The position numbers were made by a program, and so were the translations under genes. This document shows positions 35,193 through 44,780 of a stretch of 58,238 nt of DNA, piece after piece; the stretch's first letter is position 1, and every line of letters starts with the position of its first letter. This DNA comes from Chlamydiota bacterium (lineage in GTDB: Bacteria; Chlamydiota; Chlamydiia; Chlamydiales; Parachlamydiaceae). Under the pieces are notes generated by a model. The model did no database searches, was not told the DNA's origin, and saw only the letters and a list, made by a program, of their open reading frames with translations. The DNA is taken from contig JABDFJ010000007.1 of the NCBI GenBank assembly GCA_013286645.1, forward strand, positions 1-58,238, written 5' to 3'.

Positions 35193-35328
35193 TTTTTGAA
35201 ACACAGAGGCACAGAGTACACAGAGAATGACTTTTATAGATAACCAGCATTCCAGCTTTCTTTGAAAAATAAACCTCTAACTTTTTCATCCACACCTCTG
35301 TGTACTCTGTGCCTCTGTGTTTCAAAAA
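35193..35328. repeat. Family E palindrome (33-bp perfect arms)
   Basis: Arms 35193-35225 and 35296-35328 are exact reverse complements over 33 bases, made of CACAGAGG/CACAGAGTA units. The 70-base centre shows no coding frame. Lies downstream of the coiled-coil membrane protein gene. Confidence 0.88.
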
Positions 35329-35366
35329 TGCTTCTTACATCGCTAGAGGCCGCGCTCATTACCAGC

Positions 35367-36572
35367 TCAAAGCTTTACCATCAAGGTTGTGGGAGATGAG
35401 GGGCTGGAAGAGGGGATATTTCGGACTAATGGACCCCAAATATCTTTGTCAGCTTCAAGGTCGTCTTCACTCATGCCTGAATTTTGATGGAGCAATGGAG
35501 GGATCGCGACAGACAGAAGAGTAACAGGCGTAAGACTAGCTTGTACTACCGGCTCTTTAGGGGCGCTTTCCGACTCTATCGCAGCTTCTTGGAGAAGGCG
35601 GAGTTGACGTTGTATTCTGGCTTGGTGAAGTTGACGTTCTTGCGTTTCGAGGAGGTCGCGCTGATTTTGAACAGGGGTTACTTTCGCCGCCCTTTGTACG
35701 GTAGAAGCCGGAGGATTAGCAAGAAGATTACGTCGGGTTGAACGTGACCCCCGGCTCTGCGCTAATCGCGCTGCTTTCTTTTGTTGTTTTATGGCATCGG
35801 CAATCGCTCGTCTTGCGACGGCTTCTTGTTGTTCTTTTATCTGTTTTGCTTGTGCTTGCTCTTCTTCTATCAGTTTTGCTTGTGCTTGCTCAGCAAGTTT
35901 TTTTTCTGCAGCAGCTTTTTGCTTAGCGAACTCTGCAGCAGCCTCTACCTTAGCGGTCTCTGCAGCAGTTATTTGCTTAGCGACTTCTTCTGCTTTTGCT
36001 GCTTGTGCCTGCAATGTTGGTTTAGATGTCACAGAGGAACGGGATGATGCGCTAGTTGGCACGATAGGTGGAGTGGCCGCCCTGATAGCTGCCTGCATTT
36101 TGGCTTGTTGTTCGGCTTGCAACTCTTTAACGATCTGGGAATCGCTCTTCTTCTTCTTGCATTTAAACAGATTCTTTACATCTTTTAAGTTTTTAATTTT
36201 TTCGACAAAAAAGGAGAGGGCGTAAAGACCTACTCCTGCGATTAGCAAACTTCCGACTTTTAAGTCAGAGGAAGCTAAAAATGCAGGCACATATTCATGC
36301 ATTGTTTTGTATTCGCCTAAATAGCGGCAAGCCGCTTTCAGGCCATTTTCCTGATCAAGTTGTGAGAATGTGTGAAATGGCGCTTCTTCTGAACCGTATT
36401 TGAAGGTAAGAGTTATCCCATTTGATTGTGATTGGGGTGATAAGAGAGAACTTAAAACGATTCCACACGTCATGATATGCTCTTCGTGGTAATAGCGATA
36501 AAGGGTATTGGAAGCTGCTTTTCCAAAGCACGCGGCTGCTGCTGTTTGAAGTAATCCTTTGACTGATAACAT
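35367..36572 (-). CDS. Membrane protein with long Ala/Gln/Glu-rich coiled coil
   Basis: 401 residues. One clear membrane helix at 106-123 (VGSLLIAGVGLYALSFFV), followed by a Lys-rich KCKKKKS and then 150 residues rich in Ala, Gln, Glu and Lys (for example AEEVAKQITAAETAKVEAAA), a TolA-like long helix. The C-terminus is Ser/Pro-rich. The N-terminus has Cys at 15 and 36 and no classical signal. The function is unknown; a host-facing Inc-like or envelope-spanning protein is possible. The low-complexity sequence would create false matches in a search. Start ATG at 36572. Confidence 0.7.
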   Translation of the reverse strand: MLSVKGLLQTAAAACFGKAASNTLYRYYHEEHIMTCGIVLSSLLSPQSQSNGITLTFKYGSEEAPFHTFSQLDQENGLKAACRYLGEYKTMHEYVPAFLASSDLKVGSLLIAGVGLYALSFFVEKIKNLKDVKNLFKCKKKKSDSQIVKELQAEQQAKMQAAIRAATPPIVPTSASSRSSVTSKPTLQAQAAKAEEVAKQITAAETAKVEAAAEFAKQKAAAEKKLAEQAQAKLIEEEQAQAKQIKEQQEAVARRAIADAIKQQKKAARLAQSRGSRSTRRNLLANPPASTVQRAAKVTPVQNQRDLLETQERQLHQARIQRQLRLLQEAAIESESAPKEPVVQASLTPVTLLSVAIPPLLHQNSGMSEDDLEADKDIWGPLVRNIPSSSPSSPTTLMVKL

Positions 36573-36854
36573 AAGTATTTACCTTATAAGATTGAATTTA
36601 ATTTTTGGTTAGTAAATACATTTTAGCAAATCTTTATTAAGATAATATTAATTTTTGTGAATTTTTTATTCAGTGTGAGCAAATAATGTATGTGTTCAGG
36701 CGTCCTCCGCTATCGCTACGGACTTTCGCACACATGCCTCTGGGATGCAGGGTTTGCACAAATACGAAAGCTACACTACTCCGTGAACATGTACTAAATA
36801 ATTGGATGAAAATTAAATTGAGATTAGGTCGCACTATCACACTTCACGCTCTAT

Positions 36855-36883
36855 CTGTCCCTGTCTCTAAGAGACAGGGACAG
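36855..36883. other. Perfect 13-bp hairpin upstream of atpE
   Basis: CTGTCCCTGTCTC, TAA loop, exact complement. No T-run after it. The rest of the gap 36573-37025 is AT-rich at first, then carries CCTCCGCTATCGCTACGGA, with no gene; TTGACT at 36970 could be a -35 box for the atp operon but lacks a convincing -10. Confidence 0.5.
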
Positions 36884-37025
36884 TATTGGGCCTGACCTCA
36901 ATACTCAACAGTTGTGTTGAAAATGTAGATTCTTATTGAAAAATTTTATAGATATGTTAAATAAGTAAGTTGACTAGAGTGCTTATACGACGCACTGTGA
37001 ATGTAACAATTTATGCACGTTGGTG

Positions 37026-37658
37026 ATGATGAAGACATTAGATAAGGGTCATGAAAAGATTCAAAAGATTTGCAACCTCTTAAGAGAGGAAACACTTGAG
37101 CCCGCCCAAAAAGAAGCCCAGCAGATCATTAAGGCGGCACAAGAGCAGGCAGAAAAAATCTTAGAGCACGCACAAAAAGAAGCTGCCAAAATCGAAGCTT
37201 CGGCCAAAGCAGCTATGCAGCAAGAGCATAATGTGTTTCAGGCCTCATTATTGCAAGGGGCGAAGCAGGCGTTAGAAGCATTGCGTCAGAGTATCGAAGA
37301 AAATTTCTTCAATGCCAATCTAGCTTCCATTTTAGAGAAGAGTGCTTCAGATCCACAGGTGGTGGCTAAGTTGCTGAATGCAATTATCAAAGCGATTGAA
37401 AATGAAGGGTTGAATGCTGATTTAACCGCCTTGATTCCGAAAGAGGTATCGCCACGACAAGTGAATGAGCTTTTGTTGCAAGATGTGGTTAAGACATTGA
37501 AGGAGCATTCTGTTGAGGTGGGAGATTTTTCTGCTGGAGTGCGTGTGAAGTTATATAATCGCAAAATGACCATCGATATCTCGCAAGAGGCATTAAAAGA
37601 GTTGTTGGCGAGCTATGTGGTGCGCAAAGATTTCCGAAAAATGATTTTTGCTGTCTGA
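37026..37658 (+). CDS. atpE: V-type ATP synthase subunit E
   Basis: About 210 residues. Peripheral stalk subunit of the V/A-type ATPase. N-terminal half is a long charged helix (EKIQKICNLLREETLEPAQK, AQEQAEKILEHAQKEAAKIE), C-terminal half alpha/beta, as in chlamydial and archaeal AtpE. Start taken as ATG 37026; ATG 37029, GTG 37023 and TTG 37020 are nearby. First gene of the operon, in the order of Chlamydia CT310-CT304. Confidence 0.93.
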   Translation: MMKTLDKGHEKIQKICNLLREETLEPAQKEAQQIIKAAQEQAEKILEHAQKEAAKIEASAKAAMQQEHNVFQASLLQGAKQALEALRQSIEENFFNANLASILEKSASDPQVVAKLLNAIIKAIENEGLNADLTALIPKEVSPRQVNELLLQDVVKTLKEHSVEVGDFSAGVRVKLYNRKMTIDISQEALKELLASYVVRKDFRKMIFAV

Positions 37659-37688
37659 TTCACAACCACAACCCTGATTGATTGTATT

Positions 37689-38468
37689 ATGGCAAATTAC
37701 TATTTCGTGGGCACATTACTTCCGGAATTGCGCATCGGTGAAAAGCCAGAGATTAGCTTTCGCGATTTTGAGCAATTAGTAAAGGATAATTTATCAGTTA
37801 AGGATATTGCAAGGATCAGAATGATCCGCAATTTCTATGATATTTATAATTTACGTGCCTATTGGAGGGGGGAGCCTTTTGATTATTTAGGCACACTTGA
37901 TTATAACGAAATGGAAGAGGCACTTGTCACACGGTCTGTGTTGCCATCTTATATTTTTCAATATCTTGACAAGTATGAGTCCAAGGAAGAACGATTGCGT
38001 CATTTCTCTGAGCTACGCTCACGTTTTTTCCATGAAGAGGTACGTCGTTCAAGCGGTATTTTAAGAGAATATTTAATCACGGAATTGGAAATACGCCTAG
38101 TTTTAGTCGCCTTTCGCGCGAAGCTGCTGGGGCGAGATATTTTTGCTGAACTGCAATATGAAGATCCTGAAAATGATTTCATCGCTCAGATATTTGCCCA
38201 AAAAGATTCTTCGCAGTTCGAGCCACCCGAGAAATATGAAGATTTGAAGGTGTTGTTTACACAGTATGTAGATGATCCACTGGCTTTGCAGAAAGCGTTA
38301 CTGGAGTATCGTTTTAATAAGATTGGGGAAATTCTTGGACAAGATTTGTTCTCTAGTGAGCGCATTTTTGGCTATATGCTCCAATTGATCATGGTTGAAA
38401 GATGGAATAAGTTGGATAAACAAAAAGGCCTTGAAATTGTAGACAGTATGTTAAAGGAAGCGTCATGA
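37689..38468 (+). CDS. V-ATPase-associated protein, DUF2764-like (CT309 position)
   Basis: 259 residues, soluble, charged. Starts MANYYFVGTLLPELRIGEKP. It occupies the place where Chlamydia has CT309, between subunits E and A. Proteins of this type take the position of subunit C (the central stalk socket) in such ATPases; I infer that role from position and length only. ATGA overlap with atpA couples translation. Confidence 0.8.
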   Translation: MANYYFVGTLLPELRIGEKPEISFRDFEQLVKDNLSVKDIARIRMIRNFYDIYNLRAYWRGEPFDYLGTLDYNEMEEALVTRSVLPSYIFQYLDKYESKEERLRHFSELRSRFFHEEVRRSSGILREYLITELEIRLVLVAFRAKLLGRDIFAELQYEDPENDFIAQIFAQKDSSQFEPPEKYEDLKVLFTQYVDDPLALQKALLEYRFNKIGEILGQDLFSSERIFGYMLQLIMVERWNKLDKQKGLEIVDSMLKEAS

Positions 38469-40246
38469 ATCAAAATTACACTGCCACCAAAGATGTTATT
38501 ACAGCTAAAGGTAAAGTATTAAAGGCATTTGGTAACCTATTGCATGTGGCTTTTGAAGGGAGTATCAAGCAAGGTGAAGTTGCTATGGTGCATCTCAATG
38601 GAATCCAGCTTAAATCAGAAGTTATCGAAATCAATGGAGATCAAGCGAAAATTCAGGTTTTTGAGGACACTAGAGGCGTAGAACGCGATACAGAAGTGCT
38701 TTTTAGCGGTCAGCTTTTGGAAGCCGAACTTGGACCTGGTTTGCTTACTTCGATTCTAGATGGTTTGCAAAATCCTTTGGAAGAAGTTGCCAAGGCCTCT
38801 GGATTTTTCTTGCCACGTGGCGTCTATATTCCGCCACTGGATCGTGAACGGCGTTGGAATTATGAGCCACATGCCAAGGTGGGGGCTGTAGTTCAGCGAG
38901 GCGATTCCCTTGGAATTACGCTTGAAGGGCGTTTTCAGCATCATATCATGGTGCCTTTTAGTCGCTTTGGCACATACAAGCTTACCTGGGTGATCGCTCC
39001 TGGATCTTATAATATTGATACAGTGGTGGCTAAAGCCAAAGATGATGCTGGCAATGAATATGCCTTCAGCATGGTTCAGCGTTGGCCCATTAAGATTCCC
39101 TTGATGCATGGGGAAAAAGTCAAGCCCACAAAGATGATGGATACGGGCATGCGTGTGATTGATACGCAGTTTCCTGTGATGAAGGGGGGGACATTCTGTT
39201 CACCTGGGCCATTCGGAGCAGGTAAAACAGTTTTGCAACACCATCTATCTAAATATTCCTCTGTGGATATTGTCATCGTTGTTGCTTGTGGTGAGCGTGC
39301 TGGTGAGGTGGTTGAGGTGTTGCGTGAATTTCCACATTTGATCGATCCGCATACAGGTGAGACGTTGATGACGCGCACGGTTATCATTTGTAATACTTCA
39401 TCGATGCCTGTGGCTGCGCGTGAATCATCGGTTTACATGGGGATGACGATTGGGGAATACTATCGTCAGATGGGCTTAGATGTGCTTGTCTTGGCCGACT
39501 CGACTTCTCGTTGGGCCCAAGCGATGCGTGAGATGTCGGGACGTTTGGAGGAAATTCCTGGTGAAGAAGCCTTTCCGGCCTATTTAGCGTCGCGCATTGC
39601 TGATTTCTATGAGCGCTCGGGTGTGATTAATCTTAAGAATGGGAAGACAGGTTCTGTTACGATTGGGGGTGCTGTATCGCCTGCAGGGGGTAACTTTGAA
39701 GAACCTGTCACCCAGGCTACATTGGCTGTGGTGGGGGCGTTTTTGGGACTATCTAGAGAACGTTCAGATTCACGTCGCTATCCAGCGATAGATCCATTGA
39801 TTTCATGGTCTAAATATGTGGATGAGGTAGCTAAAGAGCTTGAAACACAAGTTGACGGATGGGGAAAGATGGTCCAAAAGGCCAAAGAGATTCTCTTCAA
39901 GGGGTATGATATTGGTAAGCGCATGGAGGTGGTTGGTGAAGAGGGCACGGCGATTGAAGATATGATCATCTATCTAAAAAGTGAGTTGTATGATTTCAGT
40001 TATTTGCAACAGAACTCTTATGATGCTGAGGATACTTATTGTCCATTGGAGAAGCAGATTCCACTGTTTAAGTTGATCTATAAGATATTCAACAAGTCTT
40101 TCCATTTCTCAACACACGATGATGCGCGTAAGTTTTTCTTACAATTGCAAAACCAAATAAAAAACACGAATTTTCTCCCATTTAATGGTGATCAATATCG
40201 GCATGCGATGAGCGCTGTGGAGCAAGTGATTGAGCAAGCGAAGTGA
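38465..40246 (+). CDS. atpA: V-type ATP synthase catalytic subunit A
   Basis: 593 residues. Catalytic subunit of the V1 head. Walker A GPFGAGKT at 248-255 (K254), typical of A subunits; VIVVACGERAGEV contains the catalytic Glu, and LVLADSTSRWAQAMRE is Walker B and arginine-finger side. Large insertion of the A-type (about 115-200) is present. Overlaps the previous gene by 4 bases. Confidence 0.97.
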   Translation: MNQNYTATKDVITAKGKVLKAFGNLLHVAFEGSIKQGEVAMVHLNGIQLKSEVIEINGDQAKIQVFEDTRGVERDTEVLFSGQLLEAELGPGLLTSILDGLQNPLEEVAKASGFFLPRGVYIPPLDRERRWNYEPHAKVGAVVQRGDSLGITLEGRFQHHIMVPFSRFGTYKLTWVIAPGSYNIDTVVAKAKDDAGNEYAFSMVQRWPIKIPLMHGEKVKPTKMMDTGMRVIDTQFPVMKGGTFCSPGPFGAGKTVLQHHLSKYSSVDIVIVVACGERAGEVVEVLREFPHLIDPHTGETLMTRTVIICNTSSMPVAARESSVYMGMTIGEYYRQMGLDVLVLADSTSRWAQAMREMSGRLEEIPGEEAFPAYLASRIADFYERSGVINLKNGKTGSVTIGGAVSPAGGNFEEPVTQATLAVVGAFLGLSRERSDSRRYPAIDPLISWSKYVDEVAKELETQVDGWGKMVQKAKEILFKGYDIGKRMEVVGEEGTAIEDMIIYLKSELYDFSYLQQNSYDAEDTYCPLEKQIPLFKLIYKIFNKSFHFSTHDDARKFFLQLQNQIKNTNFLPFNGDQYRHAMSAVEQVIEQAK

Positions 40247-40293
40247 TATAATAAAGATGGCTTTGGAATAATAGCATAAATCTAGGTATTCGA

Positions 40294-41595
40294 ATGAAGA
40301 TGGTATATGACAGAATAAATGACATGCGCGGTAACTTAATTACCGTCACAGCCAAAGATGTCGGTTTAGGAGAGCTTGCGCGCATTGATTTGAAAGATGG
40401 TCGGCAAGTCTTTGCTTCGGTATTACGTATTGAAGGCGACCAAGTGACTTTGCAGGTGTTTCAGAACACTCGGGGCATTTCGACTGAAGATAAAGTGACA
40501 TTTCTTAAGCGCCAAATGCAAGCGGTTTATGGAGATTCTCTACTGGGACGGCGTTTGAGTGGCGCGGGGAAGCCTATTGATGGTGGTCCAGAAGTTGTTG
40601 GAGAGCCTATTAATATTGGTGGGACATCTTTTAATCCAGTTAAGAGGGTGATTCCACGTGATTTAGTTCGTACCAATATTCCTATGATCGATGTTTTCAA
40701 CTGTTTGGTGAAATCGCAAAAGATCCCTATCTTTTCTGTGCCAGGAGAGCCTTATAATGCGCTGCTGATGCGTATTGCCAATCAAACAGATGCCGACGTT
40801 GTTATTATTGGGGGGATGGGTCTGACCTTTAAAGATTATCAGGCATTTATCGATAATGCTGAGGAAGCAGGATCGATGAATAAGACGGTGATGTATATCC
40901 ACCGAGCCACTGACCCTGCGGTGGAGTGTTTGCTGGTACCTGATATGGCTTTGGCGTGTGCTGAGAAGTTTGCCATCAATGGGAAGGACGTGCTTGTGTT
41001 GTTGACGGATATGACAGCATTTTCTGATGCCATTAAGGAAATTTCAATAACGATGGATCAGGTCCCTTCTAACCGAGGCTATCCTGGATCACTCTATTCG
41101 GATTTAGCTTCGCGTTATGAAAAGGCCGTGTTAATTGAAGGATGTGGTTCTATCACTATCGTGGCTGTGACGACGATGCCTGGTGATGATGTGACGCACC
41201 CTGTGCCTGACAACACGGGGTATATTACGGAAGGGCAATTTTATTTGCATCATGGGCGTATTGACCCATTTGGTTCATTATCGCGTTTAAAGCAGCTGGT
41301 GATTGGTAAAGTGACTCGTGACGATCATTCTGATTTAGCCAATACGATGATTCGCTTATATGCTGAGTCGAAAAAAGCACGTGAAAGGCAGAGTATGGGT
41401 TTTAAGCTATCGCGTTGGGATGAGCAGTTGCTTAGTTATTCGAAACTATTTGAACACCACATGATGAATTTAGAAGTGAATTATACGCTTGAAGATGCGC
41501 TTGATTTAGGATGGAAGACATTAGCGGAATGTTTTCAACCACAAGAGGTGGGGATTAAGGATGCTATTTTGAAGAAATACTGGCCGCATAAATAG
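40294..41595 (+). CDS. atpB: V-type ATP synthase subunit B
   Basis: 433 residues. Non-catalytic partner of subunit A. The P-loop region reads [18 protein letters not shown], without the GKT lysine, as expected. [19 protein letters not shown] and [17 protein letters not shown] are family motifs. Start ATG 40294; a second ATG at 40300 is possible. The 47-base gap to atpA is AT-rich. Confidence 0.96.
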   Translation: MKMVYDRINDMRGNLITVTAKDVGLGELARIDLKDGRQVFASVLRIEGDQVTLQVFQNTRGISTEDKVTFLKRQMQAVYGDSLLGRRLSGAGKPIDGGPEVVGEPINIGGTSFNPVKRVIPRDLVRTNIPMIDVFNCLVKSQKIPIFSVPGEPYNALLMRIANQTDADVVIIGGMGLTFKDYQAFIDNAEEAGSMNKTVMYIHRATDPAVECLLVPDMALACAEKFAINGKDVLVLLTDMTAFSDAIKEISITMDQVPSNRGYPGSLYSDLASRYEKAVLIEGCGSITIVAVTTMPGDDVTHPVPDNTGYITEGQFYLHHGRIDPFGSLSRLKQLVIGKVTRDDHSDLANTMIRLYAESKKARERQSMGFKLSRWDEQLLSYSKLFEHHMMNLEVNYTLEDALDLGWKTLAECFQPQEVGIKDAILKKYWPHK

Positions 41596-41618
41596 ATACG
41601 CACGAATCCATTGGTATT

Positions 41619-42239
41619 ATGGCTGAGATTAAATTAACGAAGAATGAATTGCGACTGCAGCAGAATCGCCTCATGCAGCTGGAAAAGTATTTGCCTACTT
41701 TACAGTTGAAAAAGGCGATGCTTCAAACCGAGGTAAATGATGCGCGGATTGAAATCACCAAATGTGAAGCTGTTTTCGCAAAAATTCACACTGAAGTCGA
41801 TCATTTTGCGTCCTTATTGACAGAAACGTTATCTATTGACATTCGGGAGAGTGCCAAGATCAGTCAAATCAAGCGGCGGTATGAAAATATCGCAGGGGTT
41901 GAAGTCCCTTATTTTGAAAGCATCTCTTTTGAGGATTTTCATTATAGCTTATTTGATACTCCCCCTTGGGTGGATAGTGTGACAAAAGGACTGCGCGTGT
42001 TGGCTGAAGCGCAAGTGAGGGTAAAAATCGCGCGTGAGAAAAAAGCGGCTTTGGAGAAGGAGCTGCGTGAAGTGTCTATTAGAGTGAATCTTTTTGAGAA
42101 GATATTGATTCCACGCGCTGTGGGTAACATCAAGAAAATCAAAGTGTTTTTAGGGGACCAGCAGTTGGCCGCTGTCTCTCAGGCTAAAGTGGCCAAGGCT
42201 AAGATAGAAGCACATAAACGGGAATTGGCAGCAGGATAG
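41619..42239 (+). CDS. atpD: V-type ATP synthase subunit D
   Basis: 206 residues. Central rotor shaft, two long helices. KLTKNELRLQQNRLMQLEKY is the family N-terminus (cf. P.tR..L..Lk..L), and VNLFEKILIPRAVGNIKKIK the conserved C-terminal helix. Starts 23 bases after atpB, no obvious Shine-Dalgarno, so it may depend on coupling. Confidence 0.95.
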   Translation: MAEIKLTKNELRLQQNRLMQLEKYLPTLQLKKAMLQTEVNDARIEITKCEAVFAKIHTEVDHFASLLTETLSIDIRESAKISQIKRRYENIAGVEVPYFESISFEDFHYSLFDTPPWVDSVTKGLRVLAEAQVRVKIAREKKAALEKELREVSIRVNLFEKILIPRAVGNIKKIKVFLGDQQLAAVSQAKVAKAKIEAHKRELAAG

Positions 42240-42247
42240 AAATCAGC

Positions 42248-44173
42248 ATGCGTTACGATGTGAAAAAATTCTTGTTTGTTGGGATCGAGGCAGATCGTGA
42301 TGCTTTCTTTAAGAAAGCTCAAGAGGCCGGTATTATCCATTTTATCGACAGCAAACCGTCGCAAGTGAAGGAATTACCTATCAAGGTGCAAAAGATTGTG
42401 CATGCGATCAAGATATTGCGCACGTTGCCTGTGACGGAGCAGGAAGAGGTCGATGATTTCGAAACCACAGAGGGAGTGGCAGAGCAGATCCTTACGCTAA
42501 AAGCTAAGTTAGATGCGTTATTTGAAGAAGAGCGCATTGTCCGTTTGGAGATGTCGCGAGTAGTTGTGTTTGGAGAGTTCTCGCTGGAAGATATTGCCTA
42601 TATTGAAAAAGAAGGAAAGCGGCAGATTCAATTTTTCTGTGCTAAACAGGGGTATGCCGACACAATTGAATTGCCTAAAGAGTTGGTGCATGTGGGTTCA
42701 GCGCATGCTCTGGATTATTTCATTTCGATTGCTAAGCAGCGCATGCAATATCCAAAGATGATTGAGATGGAGATTGAGCGTCCGTGGGGAACTTTGCACA
42801 CGCGGCACAAGGAAATTGTGACAGAGATCCATACCATTGAGCAGCATCTGAAAAGTTACGCTAAGTATAATACGTTTCTGCATCATGCCTTTGTATATAA
42901 ACTTAACGAATACCATTTAGAAGCAGCTAAGGGGTTCGTTGCATACCCGCTTGAAAAGGAGCAGTTATTTGTGGTTCAAGGCTGGGTGCCGATAAATAAG
43001 CTGGCTACTTTGCATCAGCTTGTGGCTGAGATGAAAGTGTTTGTTGAAGAAATCGATGTCGATGCCAAAGATGCTATTCCTACTTGCTTGGAAAATACTG
43101 GCGTGGTGCGCATTGGGGAAGATTTGGTGAGCATTTATGACACCCCTTCGATGAATGATCGCGATCCCTCATTGTGGGTGTTAGTCTTTTTTGCTTTATT
43201 TTTTTCGATGATCATTGGCGATGGAGGGTACGGCCTGGTTCTCTTGCTGGTAGCTCTCTATATACGCTCTAAGCATAAGAATTTGCGTGGACTTAACAAA
43301 CGCATGCTGGATTTGGTGAGCATTTTAGGCTATTCCTGCATTGTGTGGGGGATTTTAACCACCTCATTTTTTGGCATTACAGTTGCTCCGGATAATCCGA
43401 TCAGGAAAGTATCTTTAATGTCATGGCTTGTGGAGAAAAAGACGGCGTACCATATTCAGCATAAAGACGAAGTGTATGAAGAATGGGTTAAGTTGTTTCC
43501 AGCGGTGAAAGACGTCAAAGATCCGGAAGAATTTCTCACGAAGGCAGCTAAAGTCAATGACTATGGCAAATTTAGTTATGAAGCCTACAATAAGTTTTCA
43601 GACAATATTTTAATGGAATTAGCCCTATTTGTAGGGGTGTTGCATATTATCATTTCGATGGCACGCTATCTTGATCGCAATTGGTCCCATTTAGGATGGA
43701 TTATTTTCTTAATAGGCGCCTATCTGTATGTGCCCCTCTTTTTAAATGCATCTTCGCTTGTCAACTTCGTTTTTGGTGTTGATCGTGCCTTAGCTGCACG
43801 TAACGGTCTCTATTTGATGTATGGGGGGATGATCATTGCAGTGGTGGTGGCGCTCTTTAGGCATAAGTGGTTGGGTTTACTTGAAGCTTCAAATTTAATT
43901 CAGATTTTTGGGGATGTGCTTTCTTACTTACGTCTTTATGCTCTTGGACTTGCAGGCGCATTGTTGACCGCCACGATGAATGAATTATCTGGCTCTGTGC
44001 CGTTTGTCTTCGGCGTTTTGATTTTAGTGCTTGGACACTGTGTAAATATTGTTTTGGGGATAATGGGAGGCGTGATCCATGGCTTGCGTCTGAACTTTTT
44101 GGAGTGGTATCATTACTGCTTTGAGGGGGGCGGGAAAACGTTTAATCCTCTATGCAAAGAAGAGATCGAATAG
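42248..44173 (+). CDS. atpI: V-type ATP synthase subunit I (a-subunit)
   Basis: 641 residues. Stator membrane subunit that forms the ion half-channels. N-terminal ~300 residues are soluble and helical; from ~310 there are seven to eight membrane helices. LRLYALGLAGALL has the key Arg of the half-channel (R in SYLRLYALG), and MGGVIHGLRLNFLEWY is the typical C-terminal motif. Starts 8 bases after atpD. Confidence 0.95.
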   Translation: MRYDVKKFLFVGIEADRDAFFKKAQEAGIIHFIDSKPSQVKELPIKVQKIVHAIKILRTLPVTEQEEVDDFETTEGVAEQILTLKAKLDALFEEERIVRLEMSRVVVFGEFSLEDIAYIEKEGKRQIQFFCAKQGYADTIELPKELVHVGSAHALDYFISIAKQRMQYPKMIEMEIERPWGTLHTRHKEIVTEIHTIEQHLKSYAKYNTFLHHAFVYKLNEYHLEAAKGFVAYPLEKEQLFVVQGWVPINKLATLHQLVAEMKVFVEEIDVDAKDAIPTCLENTGVVRIGEDLVSIYDTPSMNDRDPSLWVLVFFALFFSMIIGDGGYGLVLLLVALYIRSKHKNLRGLNKRMLDLVSILGYSCIVWGILTTSFFGITVAPDNPIRKVSLMSWLVEKKTAYHIQHKDEVYEEWVKLFPAVKDVKDPEEFLTKAAKVNDYGKFSYEAYNKFSDNILMELALFVGVLHIIISMARYLDRNWSHLGWIIFLIGAYLYVPLFLNASSLVNFVFGVDRALAARNGLYLMYGGMIIAVVVALFRHKWLGLLEASNLIQIFGDVLSYLRLYALGLAGALLTATMNELSGSVPFVFGVLILVLGHCVNIVLGIMGGVIHGLRLNFLEWYHYCFEGGGKTFNPLCKEEIE

Positions 44174-44213
44174 AAATAAGAAAAAGAAATATGTGTAACC
44201 TCAGGAGAAAAAC

Positions 44214-44636
44214 ATGGACTTTAACATGGTAGGACCTGTCTTAGTGCTTGGTATCAGTTCAATGGGCAGCTGCGTTGGCTGTTATATTGCAGGAGCTGCA
44301 TCACATGCTGTGATGAGCCGAGTGGAAGAAGGTCACGGTAAGTTTATTGGTATGTCTGCGGCGCCAGCTTCGCAGTCGATTTATGGGTTCATTCTAATGT
44401 TAATGATGAGCAAAGCAATTCTTGCAGGTACGCTTTCACCTGTGTCAGGGATTGCGATGGGAATTTCCGCTGGTGTGGCGTTTATGTTTTCGTCGATATT
44501 TCAAGGCAAAGTGTGTGCGACAGGCATTCAGGCTTCAGCTAAACAACCGGCAATTTTTGGTAAATGTTTTGCGGCAGTGGGGATTATTGAATCATTTGCG
44601 CTCTTTACATTTGTATTTTCGATCTTGCTGCTTTAG
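44214..44636 (+). CDS. atpK: V-type ATP synthase subunit K (c-ring)
   Basis: 140 residues, four membrane helices. Rotor ring subunit. The ion-binding carboxylate is E126 in helix 4 (GIIESFALF). S53-Q54 (APASQSIYG) and Q97 (FQGKV) match by alignment from memory the T64-Q65 and Q110 sodium ligands of Enterococcus hirae NtpK (Q97 to E126 is 29 apart, as Q110 to E139). This supports sodium binding but does not exclude protons. Last gene of the operon. Confidence 0.95.
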   Translation: MDFNMVGPVLVLGISSMGSCVGCYIAGAASHAVMSRVEEGHGKFIGMSAAPASQSIYGFILMLMMSKAILAGTLSPVSGIAMGISAGVAFMFSSIFQGKVCATGIQASAKQPAIFGKCFAAVGIIESFALFTFVFSILLL

Positions 44637-44657
44637 CATAAAAACAGGGTGGCTGAG

Positions 44658-44756
44658 AAAAATTAAAGTCGGGCCAACAATTTGCGATTTGACGCGTTAT
44701 TGGTGCTATTTTGATAGAGGGTCAAATTACAATCACAGGCCAGACACCAATTTTTT
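44658..44756. repeat. Family F palindrome, degenerate copy F2
   Basis: Left AAAGTCGGGCCAACAATTTG, right, inverted, ATTGGTGTCTGGCCTGTGAT. Arms align with F1/F3 but with many differences. Sits between atpK and the channel gene, ending 25 bases before the latter's start. Confidence 0.65.
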
Positions 44757-44780
44757 AAAGCCTCATAGTAGGGATAAGCG

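Noticed and set aside
36686-36895. 69-codon frame upstream of atpE
   Set aside because: Spans a perfect hairpin and shows no domain or ribosome site.
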